A DNA stretch of 32,929 bases, from contig CALMZR010000401.1 in assembly GCA_937870845.1 (NCBI GenBank), forward strand, positions 1 through 32,929. The letters run 5' to 3'. This DNA comes from an uncultured Chloroflexota bacterium (GTDB taxonomy: Bacteria; Chloroflexota; Chloroflexia; Thermomicrobiales; UBA6265). Within the stretch, counting starts at the first letter, position 1. Every line of letters begins with the position of its first letter. Positions 1-8,664 of the stretch are shown one piece after another. The notes below the pieces were generated by a model. The model worked only from the letters and a program-made list of their open reading frames with translations, was not told the DNA's origin and ran no database searches. A program made the position numbers and the translations under genes.

Positions 1-980
1 GTGGCCGCTTCGTCGTGATAGCGGGCAACTGCGGACTCGACCCCCGCGCGCACGCGCTGCTGATCGAGCATCTCGAGCACGCGGGCCACTCCGGGGCCAT
101 CCACCTCCCGCTGGGCGAGAAGGCGATGGAGCTCCTCGCGCTCGAATGCGCCCAAACGCTGGCGCAGGAGCAGGATGGGGAGGGTTTGCTTGCGCCGGCG
201 GATGTCGTCGGCGGCGGCTTTGCCGGTGTCGGTGGAGTCGCCCCAGATGCCGAGCAGATCGTCCCGGATCTGAAAGCCGAGGCCGAGGGTGAGCCCGAAG
301 TCGGCCCAGCGCTCCGCGGCCGTTTCGCTGGCCCCGCCCAGCAAGGCGCCCGCCCAGGCGGCGTAGCGGACGATGGCGGCCGTCTTGCCCGCGATCATCC
401 CCAGGTAGTCGGCGGGCAGAACATCGGTCCGCGCCTCGAACCCGAGGTCGAGGGTCTGCCCTTCGACGATGGCGATGGTCATGCGGTCGAACGATTCGAG
501 GAGGCGGAGGGTCAGCTCCGCTGAGACGCCTTCGCCCGGAAGCCGATAGAACGGCAGGTGGGCGGCCGCGAAGAGGGCGTCTCCGGCATTGATGGCCTGG
601 CCGATGCCCCAGAGGCTCCAGACCGTGGGCCGGTGACGACGTGTGGGGCTCTCGTCCTGCACGTCGTCGTGGATGAGGGTGAAGTTGTGCAGCAGCTCCA
701 GCGCCGCCCCAACCGGCGCGGCGGCGAGCGGATCGCCGCCGGCCGCGCTTGCCGCCAGCAACGCCACGGCAGGCCGGATGCGTTTGCCCCGATCGATGCC
801 GGACGGATCGATCGGGAGCAGATCGGGTCCAACGTTGCCAAGGTGGTAGCGCACCATCCCGGCCAGCAGCGGCGCCCGGCCCTCCAGCGTGGCCAAGGCG
901 TCTTGCAGCGGTCGATCGATGCAGGCGTCGAAGTCGAGGACGAATTCGGGGGATGCCGTATCAGGATTCGTTGTCGTCAA
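1..980 (-). CDS. Polyprenyl (farnesyl/geranylgeranyl-type) diphosphate synthase, C-terminus off the left edge; TTG start at 980 tentative
   Basis: Minus-strand translation reads ...GKRIRPAVALLAASAAGG...LELLHNFTLIHDDVQDESPTRRHRPTVWSLWGIGQAINAGDALF...GLGFQIRDDLLGIWGDSTDTGK...; both Asp-rich motifs (DDVQD and DDLLG) are present. The + strand ORFs here are antisense. Confidence 0.9.
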   Translation of the reverse strand, partial: MTTTNPDTASPEFVLDFDACIDRPLQDALATLEGRAPLLAGMVRYHLGNVGPDLLPIDPSGIDRGKRIRPAVALLAASAAGGDPLAAAPVGAALELLHNFTLIHDDVQDESPTRRHRPTVWSLWGIGQAINAGDALFAAAHLPFYRLPGEGVSAELTLRLLESFDRMTIAIVEGQTLDLGFEARTDVLPADYLGMIAGKTAAIVRYAAWAGALLGGASETAAERWADFGLTLGLGFQIRDDLLGIWGDSTDTGKAAADDIRRRKQTLPILLLRQRLGAFEREELHRLLAQREVDGPGVARVLEMLDQQRVRAGVESAVARYHDEAA

Positions 981-1080
981 GGTGCTTGCCCCGTCGCTGC
1001 GCGAAACGTCCGACCCAACGTGCGTTGCCTCGAAACAGTATCGCAATGGTCAGCCGGGTGACAGGAAGCGGGGCAGCGCA

Positions 1081-1086
1081 TAGACT
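1081..1086 (+). promoter_or_regulatory. Candidate sigma70-type promoter: -35 GTGACA (1058-1063), 17-nt spacer, -10 TAGACT (1081-1086)
   Basis: Spacing and hexamers read directly; lies ~60 nt upstream of the ATG at 1148. The 11-mer GCGCATAGACT recurs at the candidate promoter upstream of 8802. Confidence 0.4.
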
Positions 1087-1147
1087 CGGCTGCACACGGC
1101 CGGCCGAGGTCGGTCAGACCTGCCCCGGATACCGTCAGGAGCTCACG

Positions 1148-3253
1148 ATGCCCCTCGCCCGTCCGTTGATCGCCCTGTTGGCCGCACTGCTCCTCCTGCC
1201 GTCACTGGCAACGGGCCTTGGCGCGCAGGTCGAGGGCGAGACCTGGACCTCGCCGACGTATGGGTTCAGCATCTCCTGGGCGGGAACGGCGTGGGAGGTC
1301 GATCCGACCGGCACGCTGACCGCCGCCGGCCCGGAGCGGCTCGACCGCGTCCACCTCGTCAACGGGGTCAGCTCGCTCTATTTCGAAGGCGCCACGCGCT
1401 ACGAGGGCAATCTCTCGTCGTGCGTCGCCGAGGAAGCGAACCTGCTCACCCAGGAGAGCGGCGTCTCCGAGATCCGCCCCTACCGCGACGACAGCGGCGC
1501 GCAGTTCGTTGCGGATGGCCCGAACGCTTCGGCAGCGGCCTTTTCCCTGACGCTCTCGGTGGCCGGCCAGGAAGTGGAGCTGGTCGATTACGTCGAATGC
1601 CGCACGCTGATCCCCGACGAAGCGGTGCTGATCATCACGCTGGTGACGGAGCCGGCGCTGTTCCCGTCGGAGCTGGCCGCGGCGCAGGCGGTCATCGATA
1701 CCATCACGCAGGCCGAAGAGCCGCCGCGCGATCCCCTGGCCGCCTACGGCGGGTGGATTGCCGCCGCGCAGGAGCAGCCGAGCGTCGCTGGACCCCTTTC
1801 GGGCGAGCTGGCGTTCGGGCCCGGCAAATTGGCGGTCGAGCGGGCGGGAGCAGACGCGCCGGACGCCTACATCCGGGCGGAGTTCGCCAACCCCGAGCCG
1901 GCGCCTGACATGTGGGACTTCGGGATCGGATTCCGCGACAGCGGGGGCGAGGAGCAACTGCGCCTGGTCGTCGATGCCGCGGGCATGTGGTTCTTCAAGG
2001 ACGGGCTGGGCGAGGTCCTCGCCAGCGGCAGCGTCGTCGACGTCGACACGAGCCCGACCGGATCCAACACCATTGAGATCGTCGCCGTTGGAGACACCGG
2101 CTACTTCGCCTTCAACGAGCGTTTGGCCGGCGAGCTCGATCTCTCCACGCGCCCCGAGGGCGGAGACGCGTTCGTCGGCGCCGGCTTCTTCACGGAAGAC
2201 GCGGCCAGCGAGGGGACGACGGCCTACAGCGGCTTCGAGGTCTGGTCGCTGGCCGGCGTGGAACCGCAGATGGCCGTTGCACCGAGCGTCACGATCGACG
2301 AAGCGAGCTTTGGCGGGATTGTGGGCGCCTCGACTGCTGGCGCGCCACTGGCCGGCCCCGAGTCCGGCGAGCTAGTCCAGGCGGTCGGCTCGGCGACGGT
2401 GATGCCGATCGGCGTCGAGGCGGAGGATTTCGTGGCGCGGGTCGTCTTCGTGAACCCCAGCGCCGCGGGCGAGGAGCCCTGGGACTTCGGCGTCGCCTTC
2501 CGCGAGCAGGAGAACGGCGACCACTACCGTCTGACAATCGCGTCCGATGGCTCGTGGGAGTTTCAAATCGGCTTGCAAGCGGATCTCTCCGGCGGCACGG
2601 TTCCGTCGCTGAATCTGGAATCTGGCGAGCGCAACACGCTCGATCTCGTCGTGGCCGGCGACTCGGCCGGGTTCGCGGTGAACGGCGAGTTCGTCTCGGC
2701 GCTCGACACGGCGCAGATTGACGGCGCCTCCGACGTCTGGATCGGCACGGGGTTCCATCAGGCCAACGTCGTCGCTGGGGAGCCGACGGAGTTCGAAGAT
2801 TTCGCCGTGTGGGCGCTCGAGGCCGGTGTTGCGCCAGAGGCGACCCCAGTCGCGGAGGCGCCGGTCGCGGCGACGCCGGCGGCCGCCGCCACGCCTGTTG
2901 CCGGACTCGTGGGCGATGGCGACGAGATCGCCCTTCGGCTCCACGAGCGAAACGAATCTGGCATCGACGCGCTGGCCGTGCTGACCGCAGAGGCGGGCCA
3001 GACGCGGATCGCCATCGCCGCGCGGGATTCGGTCGGCGGTGAGGTCGTGATCGTCCACGAAGGCCCGTGCAGCGACGACCCGACGCTGCCGGCCTTCCTG
3101 CTGGAGGACCTCGATGAAACTGGACGGAGCGAGACGGCCATCGCCGCGCCGCTCTCGAACCTGGCTGACGGAGCCCACTCCATCGCCATCCACCGCAGCG
3201 CCGAGGCGTACGACGAGATCGTGGCGTGCGGGGAGATTCCGGCACAACCGTAG
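1148..3253 (+). CDS. Secreted protein with N-terminal signal peptide, two related ~170-aa beta-rich (concanavalin/LamG-like) repeats, Ala/Pro/Thr linker and C-terminal domain
   Basis: ATG at 1148 gives MPLARPLIALLAALLLLPSLATGLGAQ signal peptide. Two internal repeats share WDFGxxFR, xxFxxNxxxxxxLD, and GxGFxxxxxxxEGTxxxxFxVWxLE-type motifs. Confidence 0.75.
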   Translation: MPLARPLIALLAALLLLPSLATGLGAQVEGETWTSPTYGFSISWAGTAWEVDPTGTLTAAGPERLDRVHLVNGVSSLYFEGATRYEGNLSSCVAEEANLLTQESGVSEIRPYRDDSGAQFVADGPNASAAAFSLTLSVAGQEVELVDYVECRTLIPDEAVLIITLVTEPALFPSELAAAQAVIDTITQAEEPPRDPLAAYGGWIAAAQEQPSVAGPLSGELAFGPGKLAVERAGADAPDAYIRAEFANPEPAPDMWDFGIGFRDSGGEEQLRLVVDAAGMWFFKDGLGEVLASGSVVDVDTSPTGSNTIEIVAVGDTGYFAFNERLAGELDLSTRPEGGDAFVGAGFFTEDAASEGTTAYSGFEVWSLAGVEPQMAVAPSVTIDEASFGGIVGASTAGAPLAGPESGELVQAVGSATVMPIGVEAEDFVARVVFVNPSAAGEEPWDFGVAFREQENGDHYRLTIASDGSWEFQIGLQADLSGGTVPSLNLESGERNTLDLVVAGDSAGFAVNGEFVSALDTAQIDGASDVWIGTGFHQANVVAGEPTEFEDFAVWALEAGVAPEATPVAEAPVAATPAAAATPVAGLVGDGDEIALRLHERNESGIDALAVLTAEAGQTRIAIAARDSVGGEVVIVHEGPCSDDPTLPAFLLEDLDETGRSETAIAAPLSNLADGAHSIAIHRSAEAYDEIVACGEIPAQP

Positions 3254-3387
3254 CCGCCGGTGTGTCGCTCTGGTTCGTGCCGGGCGCTCACTGGCGCCGG
3301 CCATTCGCCTTGTCATTTCATGCGCCGGATTGCACAATCCCGCCAGAGCCGCACGATCGCGTCGAAGCAGTGCATGGGGAGATGGCG

Positions 3388-3594
3388 ATGGACCGGGCGG
3401 GCGCCGATGGCGCGACGAGGTTGCGTGACGGGCTTCGTTCGCGCAGGGGCGTGGTGGGACTTTTGGTCGGCTCCACGGGCGTGGGGCTGAGCCGCAGGAT
3501 AGGCATCGCTCAAGATTGCGGAATTTTTTGTGGCGGAGAAGATCCTCCCGGCGCCCCTCCAAAGAAGAAAAAGAAGCGGAAGAAGCGGCGGTAG
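3388..3594 (+). CDS. Short protein with SRRG leader, hydrophobic stretch and polybasic C-terminus (KKKKKRKKRR)
   Basis: MDRAGADGATRLRDGLRSRRGVVGLLVGSTGVG...PPKKKKKRKKRR; leader aligns without gaps to the N-termini at 26433 (minus) and 32723 (plus). SD-like GGGGAGA just upstream. Short, so uncertain. Confidence 0.5.
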   Translation: MDRAGADGATRLRDGLRSRRGVVGLLVGSTGVGLSRRIGIAQDCGIFCGGEDPPGAPPKKKKKRKKRR

Positions 3595-3727
3595 GGCGCG
3601 GGCGCCACGAACGGGCGTTACCCCAACCACTCTTCCTCCGCGGCTGCTGAAGCTCCTGTCCTTGACGAGGTTCGGGCGTTCGACGGGTTGCTTCCCGCGT
3701 CCACGCGCCTTGCCATCTTGCGCTTGC

Positions 3728-4126
3728 CTACTCCGCCCCGACTCGCTCCTCCGCCCACGCGACGACCGCTTCGGCGCTTGCTACCGCGTGGCGGTGATCC
3801 TCCGCTGAGACCGGCTCGGTCGCGCCCGGATACCGCGGGACAACCGAATATTGGGTCAGTTCTGTCGCGTCCGCGACCTCGGGTGGAATCGACTCGCCGC
3901 TCTGCCGAAGAAGGGCCAACAGACGGGCCAAGTCGTGGACGAATGGGAAGTCGACGCCGCGGGCGATGAAGACGGCTTTGATCGCCTTCTCCGCCGCCTG
4001 TTGGGCGTCGAAGCAGAGGTCTTCCAGGTAGACGCCGGGCAAGATCGCCCGCGAACGCAGCAAGTTGCTGCGGGCGCGGTTGAGCCACTCGCGCGGGTCG
4101 TCGGGCGGCAGGCGCTCAGGCGGCAT
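3728..4126 (-). CDS. HEPN domain protein (partner of the upstream MNT protein)
   Basis: EWLNRARSNLLRSRAILPGVYLEDLCFDAQQAAEKAIKAVFIARGVDFPFVHDLARLLALL...YSVVPRYPG, typical minimal HEPN. Confidence 0.85.
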   Translation of the reverse strand: MPPERLPPDDPREWLNRARSNLLRSRAILPGVYLEDLCFDAQQAAEKAIKAVFIARGVDFPFVHDLARLLALLRQSGESIPPEVADATELTQYSVVPRYPGATEPVSAEDHRHAVASAEAVVAWAEERVGAE

Positions 4127-4451
4127 AGACGAGGCGGCCTTCCCGCATCGCTGGCTTAATCACGAGGCCAATGGAGTTCCGATAGCGCTCGACATCCTCG
4201 GGAGTGACCACGATCACGTCCACCGCACTGCCGACACCGTAGAGGCTCCTGTAAATCTCCCCGGTCAGATGGCCGCGGTGATACTCGCCCGACTTGATGA
4301 CGAGGAGGTCCAGGTCGCTATTCGGCCCCGCCTCGCCGCGGGCGGTGGAGCCGAAGAGGATGATCTGCTCTGGCGCGGCGACCCGCACGATGCGGCGAAT
4401 GACCTCGGCCAGCACGTCCCCGTCGCCGTCCCCAGTGGATTGCTCGGGCAT
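4116..4451 (-). CDS. MNT-type nucleotidyltransferase domain protein (HEPN/MNT toxin-antitoxin type)
   Basis: IILFGSTARGEAGPNSDLDLLVI nucleotidyltransferase motif; overlaps the HEPN start by 11 nt. Confidence 0.88.
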   Translation of the reverse strand: MPEQSTGDGDGDVLAEVIRRIVRVAAPEQIILFGSTARGEAGPNSDLDLLVIKSGEYHRGHLTGEIYRSLYGVGSAVDVIVVTPEDVERYRNSIGLVIKPAMREGRLVYAA

Positions 4452-4589
4452 CGAAGTCCCTGTTCCTGACTCGTTCGCGAATCGCCGGAAGTAGCGCCCG
4501 CGAAGGCAAGCGACCGACATCGTCGATAAAGATGTAGTCCACAATCGCCGTCTGGTCAATCCCCTACGCGCCGGAGCGTGTGCCGGGCA

Positions 4590-6203
4590 TCAGTTGATTT
4601 GCTTCTCCCGCCCGGCCCATTCGCGCTCGCGCAGGACGAACTTCTGCACCTTGCCGGTCGAGGTCTTGGGCAGCTCGCCGAACGCGATCGCTTTCGGGAT
4701 CTTGAACCCGGCCAGGCGGCCGCGGCAGAAGTCGCGAAGCTCCTCTTCGCTGACGTGCTGGCCCGGTTTGAGGGCGACGAAGGCCTTGGGGACTTCGCCC
4801 CAGTACGCATCCGGGATGGCGACGACGGCGGCCTCCAGCACCGCGGGATGGGCGCAAACGGCCTGCTCGACCTCGATGGTGGAGATGTTCTCTCCGCCGG
4901 AGATGATGATGTCCTTCTTGCGGTCGCGCAGCTCGATGTAGCCGTCGGGGTGCATCACGGCCAGGTCGCCGGAGTGGAACCAGCCGCCGGCGAAGGCGCG
5001 CGCCGTCGCCTCCGGGTCGCGGTAGTACCCCTTCATGGTGTTGTTGCCGCGCATGACGACCTCGCCCAGCGTCTCCCCGTCGGGCGGGACGTCGCGCATC
5101 CGATCGTCCACGACCCGGACGTCGTCGGCGATGAGGTAGCCGACGCCCTGCCGCGCCTTGACCCGCGCCTGCTCTTCGGCGGGGAGGAGGTTCCAGTGCG
5201 GCTGCCACTCGCAGACGGTGTACGGCCCGTAGACCTCCGTCAGCCCGTAGACGTGGATGATCTCGGCCCCGAGCGCCTCGACCTGCGCGATGATGGTCGG
5301 GGAGGGGGGCGCCGCGGCGGTAGAGATGATAAGGGGGCGTTCCAACGGCTCTTGCGGCTTGCTCGGATGGTTGACGAGGGAGATCAGCACCGTGGGGGCG
5401 GCGCAGAAATGAGTGACGCCCTGCTCCGCCACGAGACGCCACACCGCCTCCGGGTCGAGCTTGCGCAGGCAGACGTGCGTGGCCCCGATGGCCGTCACCG
5501 CCCAGGGGTAGCACCAGCCGTTGCAGTGGAACATCGGCAGCGTCCACAGGTAGACGCTGTCGGAGGACATGCGCGTTTCCAGCAGCTCGCCAAGGCTGTT
5601 GAGGTAGGCGCCGCGATGGGTGTACATCACCCCCTTGGGCCGGCCGGTGGTGCCGGAGGTGTAGTCGATGGCGATGGTTTCGTCCTCGTCGTCCAGCGGC
5701 CAGTCGCGCGAGTTTAGGCTGCCGGAGGCGAGGAACTCTTCGTAGCTGGGCCCGGGAAGCCGCGTGCCGCCAGGGACGTCTTCGACGCTGACCACCAGCT
5801 CCAGGTTGCCAAGGCGTTCCAGGCCCGGCTCGACCAGATGCGCCAGCTCGGTATCGACGACCAGAACCTTGGCCCTGGAATGGTCGAGGATGTACTCGAC
5901 CTCGGGCGCCGAGAGCCGGGTGTTGATGGCGACGAGGACGGCCCCGGCCAGCGGCACGGCGAAGTGCCCCTCCAGCATCGGCGGGATGTTCGGGACCAGG
6001 AAGGCGACCCGGTCGCCACGCTCGACCCCCGCGTTCACCAGCGCGGAGGCGAGGCGGTTGACTCGCGCCTCCAGCTCCGGGTAGGTCCAGGTCCGATCGC
6101 CATAGACTACCGCCGGTTTCTGCCGAAATACGCTGGCGCTGCGCTGCAAAAAGCGCAGCGGCGTCAGGTGCGATCGATGCACCTCTGGGGGGAACATCGG
6201 CAT
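4590..6203 (-). CDS. AMP-binding acyl-CoA synthetase (fatty-acid/aryl CoA ligase family)
   Basis: AIDYTSGTTGRPKGVMYTHRG P-loop, VYGLTEVYGP, GWFHSGDLAVMHPDGYIELRDRKKDIIISGGENIS, PKTSTGKVQKFVLR. Start set at M(6203) because the longer ORF reads through a REP-like repeat. Confidence 0.93.
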   Translation of the reverse strand: MPMFPPEVHRSHLTPLRFLQRSASVFRQKPAVVYGDRTWTYPELEARVNRLASALVNAGVERGDRVAFLVPNIPPMLEGHFAVPLAGAVLVAINTRLSAPEVEYILDHSRAKVLVVDTELAHLVEPGLERLGNLELVVSVEDVPGGTRLPGPSYEEFLASGSLNSRDWPLDDEDETIAIDYTSGTTGRPKGVMYTHRGAYLNSLGELLETRMSSDSVYLWTLPMFHCNGWCYPWAVTAIGATHVCLRKLDPEAVWRLVAEQGVTHFCAAPTVLISLVNHPSKPQEPLERPLIISTAAAPPSPTIIAQVEALGAEIIHVYGLTEVYGPYTVCEWQPHWNLLPAEEQARVKARQGVGYLIADDVRVVDDRMRDVPPDGETLGEVVMRGNNTMKGYYRDPEATARAFAGGWFHSGDLAVMHPDGYIELRDRKKDIIISGGENISTIEVEQAVCAHPAVLEAAVVAIPDAYWGEVPKAFVALKPGQHVSEEELRDFCRGRLAGFKIPKAIAFGELPKTSTGKVQKFVLREREWAGREKQIN

Positions 6204-6230
6204 GAGCGGACAATCCTCCGCCACGGCTTC

Positions 6231-6270
6231 CCCCCTCTCCCGGCTCCGACGGGAGAGGGGGCCAGGGGGT
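6231..6270. repeat. REP-like palindromic intergenic repeat, perfect 12-bp stem with 7-nt loop followed by GCCAGGGGGTGAGGG
   Basis: CCCCCTCTCCCG (6231-6242) / GCTCCGA / CGGGAGAGGGGG (6250-6261). Confidence 0.75.
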
Positions 6271-6371
6271 GAGGGCCAAACGCCACTCACCCACAAGCAG
6301 CCTTGAAGCTCCCATGATAGCCCTCCTCACCGTATGATTTGAGAGTCGCCACGAACGATCGGAGCGCCTCG

Positions 6372-7193
6372 ATGATCGACAAGACCACGACACTGACGGA
6401 AGCGATCTCCGCCATCCCCGATGGCGCGCGCATCGCTCTGGGGGGGAACACGCTCCATCGCGGCCCCGGAGCGGCCGTCCACGAGCTGGTGCGCCAAGGC
6501 AAACGAAATCTGGAGCTGGTCAAGACCGCCGGCGCCTACGACGTCGATCTGCTGTGCGCGGCCGGGTGCGTGGCGGCCGTCTCGGCGGGCTTCATTGGCT
6601 ACGAGACGCCGTTCGGCATGGCTCCGGCGTATCGAAAGGCCGTTGAATCCGGGCGGGTGCAGGCGCGGGAGCACGCCTGCGCCACGGTCATCGCCGGGCT
6701 GCGCGCCGCCATCCAGGGGGCGCCATTCATGCCGGTGGCGGGGTTGCAGGGGTCCGATCTCCCCGCGGCGCGGGGATTTCGAACGGTGAGAGATCCTTAC
6801 TCCGGAGTGGAGGTCTATGTCGTTCCCGCCCTCGTTCCCGACGCAGCAATCCTGCACGTTCAGGAAGCCGACGCCACCGGGAACGGGCGCATCATCGGCA
6901 CGAGATTCGAAGACGTGTTGATGGCCCAGGCGGCCCGGCGTGTGATCCTCACCGCGGAGCGAATCGTCGATGGCGAGGCGTTTGCGGACGCCCCGGAGAC
7001 GGTTGCCATCGCCGGCTTCCTGGTCGATGCCGTCGTCGAGGCGCCCGGCGGCGCGTGGCCCTTCTCCTGCACGCCGCTCTACGAGTACGACACGGACTAC
7101 CTGGCGGCGTGGGTCAGCGCCGCGCGCGACCCTGACACCGCGGATCGCTTCATCGCCGAGCGCATCCTCGATCCGGCAGCGGCGGTGGCGTGA
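6372..7193 (+). CDS. CoA-transferase family protein, subunit A (GctA/IpdA-like)
   Basis: MIDKTTTLTEAISAIPDGARIALGGNTLHRGPGAAVHELVRQGKRNLELV...GYETPFGMAPAYRKAVESG...TVIAGLRAAIQGAPFMPV. Confidence 0.88.
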   Translation: MIDKTTTLTEAISAIPDGARIALGGNTLHRGPGAAVHELVRQGKRNLELVKTAGAYDVDLLCAAGCVAAVSAGFIGYETPFGMAPAYRKAVESGRVQAREHACATVIAGLRAAIQGAPFMPVAGLQGSDLPAARGFRTVRDPYSGVEVYVVPALVPDAAILHVQEADATGNGRIIGTRFEDVLMAQAARRVILTAERIVDGEAFADAPETVAIAGFLVDAVVEAPGGAWPFSCTPLYEYDTDYLAAWVSAARDPDTADRFIAERILDPAAAVA

Positions 7194-7924
7194 ACGACCC
7201 CTCGGCCGAGGTCGCCCCGTGGGACATGATGGCGGTCGCCATGGCGCGGCTGCTCAAGTCCGGGGAGACCGTGTTCCACGGGGTGGCTTCGCCTCTGCCC
7301 ATGGTGGCGACGTTGCTGGCCAAGCGGCTGCACGCTCCGGACCTGACCTACCTGAACATCACCGGCTCCGTCGATCCCCAGCCAGCCGCGCTCCCGGTCT
7401 CGACGGTCGATCCGGCGCTGCTGGCGGGCACGCGCTCCCTCGTCACGTTGGCGGATCTGTTCGATCTGTCGGGTCGCGGCCGGCTCGACGTAGCGTTCCT
7501 CAGCGGGGTCCAGATCGATGGAGAAGGGCGCATCAACCTCAGCGCCATCGGCGATTGGAAACACCCAGCCGTGCGCTTGCCGGGCGGCGCCGGAAGCGCG
7601 ATGCTGATGCCGACGGCGCGGCGGGTGATTCTGTGGCGCACGCGGCACGATCCGCGCACGTTCGTGGAGCGGCTCGATTTCGTCACCGCCGCCGGCAATG
7701 TCGATCGTGTCGTCACGCCATTGGGGATCTTCGTTCGCCATGACGGGCGTTTGGAGGTGGAGAGCCTGCATCCCGGCGTGACGCCCGAGGCGTTTCGCGA
7801 AGCCACCGGGTTCGCGGTCGATGTGGACGAAAGGACGCCGACGACGCCCCTTCCGTCCGACGAGGAGTTGGCGGCCCTGCGGATGATCGACCCGGAGGGC
7901 GTGGTGAGCAGCGAGTTTCAATGA
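7190..7924 (+). CDS. CoA-transferase family protein, subunit B (GctB/IpdB-like)
   Basis: GTGA 4-nt overlap with subunit A; SGETVFHGVASPLPMVATLLAKRLHAPDLTYLNITGSVDP...VAFLSGVQIDGEGRINLSAIGDW...RLPGGAGSAMLMPTARRVILW...FVERLDFVTAAG. Confidence 0.87.
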   Translation: MNDPSAEVAPWDMMAVAMARLLKSGETVFHGVASPLPMVATLLAKRLHAPDLTYLNITGSVDPQPAALPVSTVDPALLAGTRSLVTLADLFDLSGRGRLDVAFLSGVQIDGEGRINLSAIGDWKHPAVRLPGGAGSAMLMPTARRVILWRTRHDPRTFVERLDFVTAAGNVDRVVTPLGIFVRHDGRLEVESLHPGVTPEAFREATGFAVDVDERTPTTPLPSDEELAALRMIDPEGVVSSEFQ

Positions 7925-8655
7925 GCGAAAAACGAGCCCGACAACGACAAAACTCTGGTCTCCTCCTGGCTGGTCTGCGCGAGCAGGTCGTCCAGGTCGG
8001 CATGGAGGCGCTGGCGCGCGGCGTGGTCCACGGCACGGCCGGCAACATGAGCCTGCGCGACCTCGAGAGCGGGCTCATCGCCATCTCCCCCAGCGGCATC
8101 CCGTACCCGGCTCTGACCCCCGCCGACATCGTCATCGTCAACGACCTGGGCGAGGTGGTCGATGGGCGGCGCAAGCCGAGCTCCGAGACGCCGCTGCACA
8201 GCATGGTCATGCGCGCCCGGCCGCATATCCGTGCCATCGTCCACACGCATTCGCATTACGCCACCGTCGTCTCCTGCATTCGGCCATATCTGCCGCCGAT
8301 CCTGACCGAGGTCTGTCTGGTCGTTGGCGCTCGGGTGCCGGTCACGCGATATGGGCTGACTGGGACACCCGATTTTGGCGAAAGCGTGATGGAGGCGCTC
8401 GAGCCGGACTCACGAGCGGTCATCCTGAAGAACCACGGCCTGGTCTGCTTTGGCGACTCGTTCGACGCGGCGCTGGGGATCGCGGAGATCGTCGAGGAAG
8501 CCGCCCGCGTCTACGTCCATGCGCTGGCGGCCAACGGCGGACGGGAGCCGGATCTGGTGCCCGAAGAGCTGATCCCGGAGATGGCCGAGCGGTTCCGCCG
8601 TACCTATGGTCAAGCCGCTGCCGCCAACGAGGCGATGGCGCCCCGCGCCGGATGA
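7921..8655 (+). CDS. Class II aldolase/adducin family protein (fuculose-phosphate aldolase-like)
   Basis: ALARGVVHGTAGNMSLRD...GLIAISPSGIPYPALTPADIVIVNDLGEVVDG..KPSSETPLHSMVMRARPHIRAIVHTHSHYATVVS...AVILKNHGLVCFG; 4-nt overlap with the preceding gene. Confidence 0.92.
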   Translation: MSEKRARQRQNSGLLLAGLREQVVQVGMEALARGVVHGTAGNMSLRDLESGLIAISPSGIPYPALTPADIVIVNDLGEVVDGRRKPSSETPLHSMVMRARPHIRAIVHTHSHYATVVSCIRPYLPPILTEVCLVVGARVPVTRYGLTGTPDFGESVMEALEPDSRAVILKNHGLVCFGDSFDAALGIAEIVEEAARVYVHALAANGGREPDLVPEELIPEMAERFRRTYGQAAAANEAMAPRAG

Positions 8656-8664
8656 CGATGGCTC

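Noticed and set aside
749-1147. N-terminal extension of the 749..3253 ORF
   Set aside because: Antisense to the polyprenyl synthetase; signal peptide and promoter support the ATG at 1148.
2289-3562. Large minus-strand ORFs (2289..3245, 2372..3562)
   Set aside because: Antisense to the secreted protein, Arg-rich composition with no recognisable family.
4452-4560. Readable minus-strand peptide DYIFIDDVGRLPSRALLPAIRERVRNRDF upstream of MNT
   Set aside because: Too short and not assignable to a family; could be chance or a remnant, so not called.
4564-6393. 609-aa minus-strand ORF and 4578..5717 + ORF
   Set aside because: Out-of-frame or antisense shadows of the acyl-CoA ligase; low-complexity Arg/Gly/Pro-rich with no motifs.
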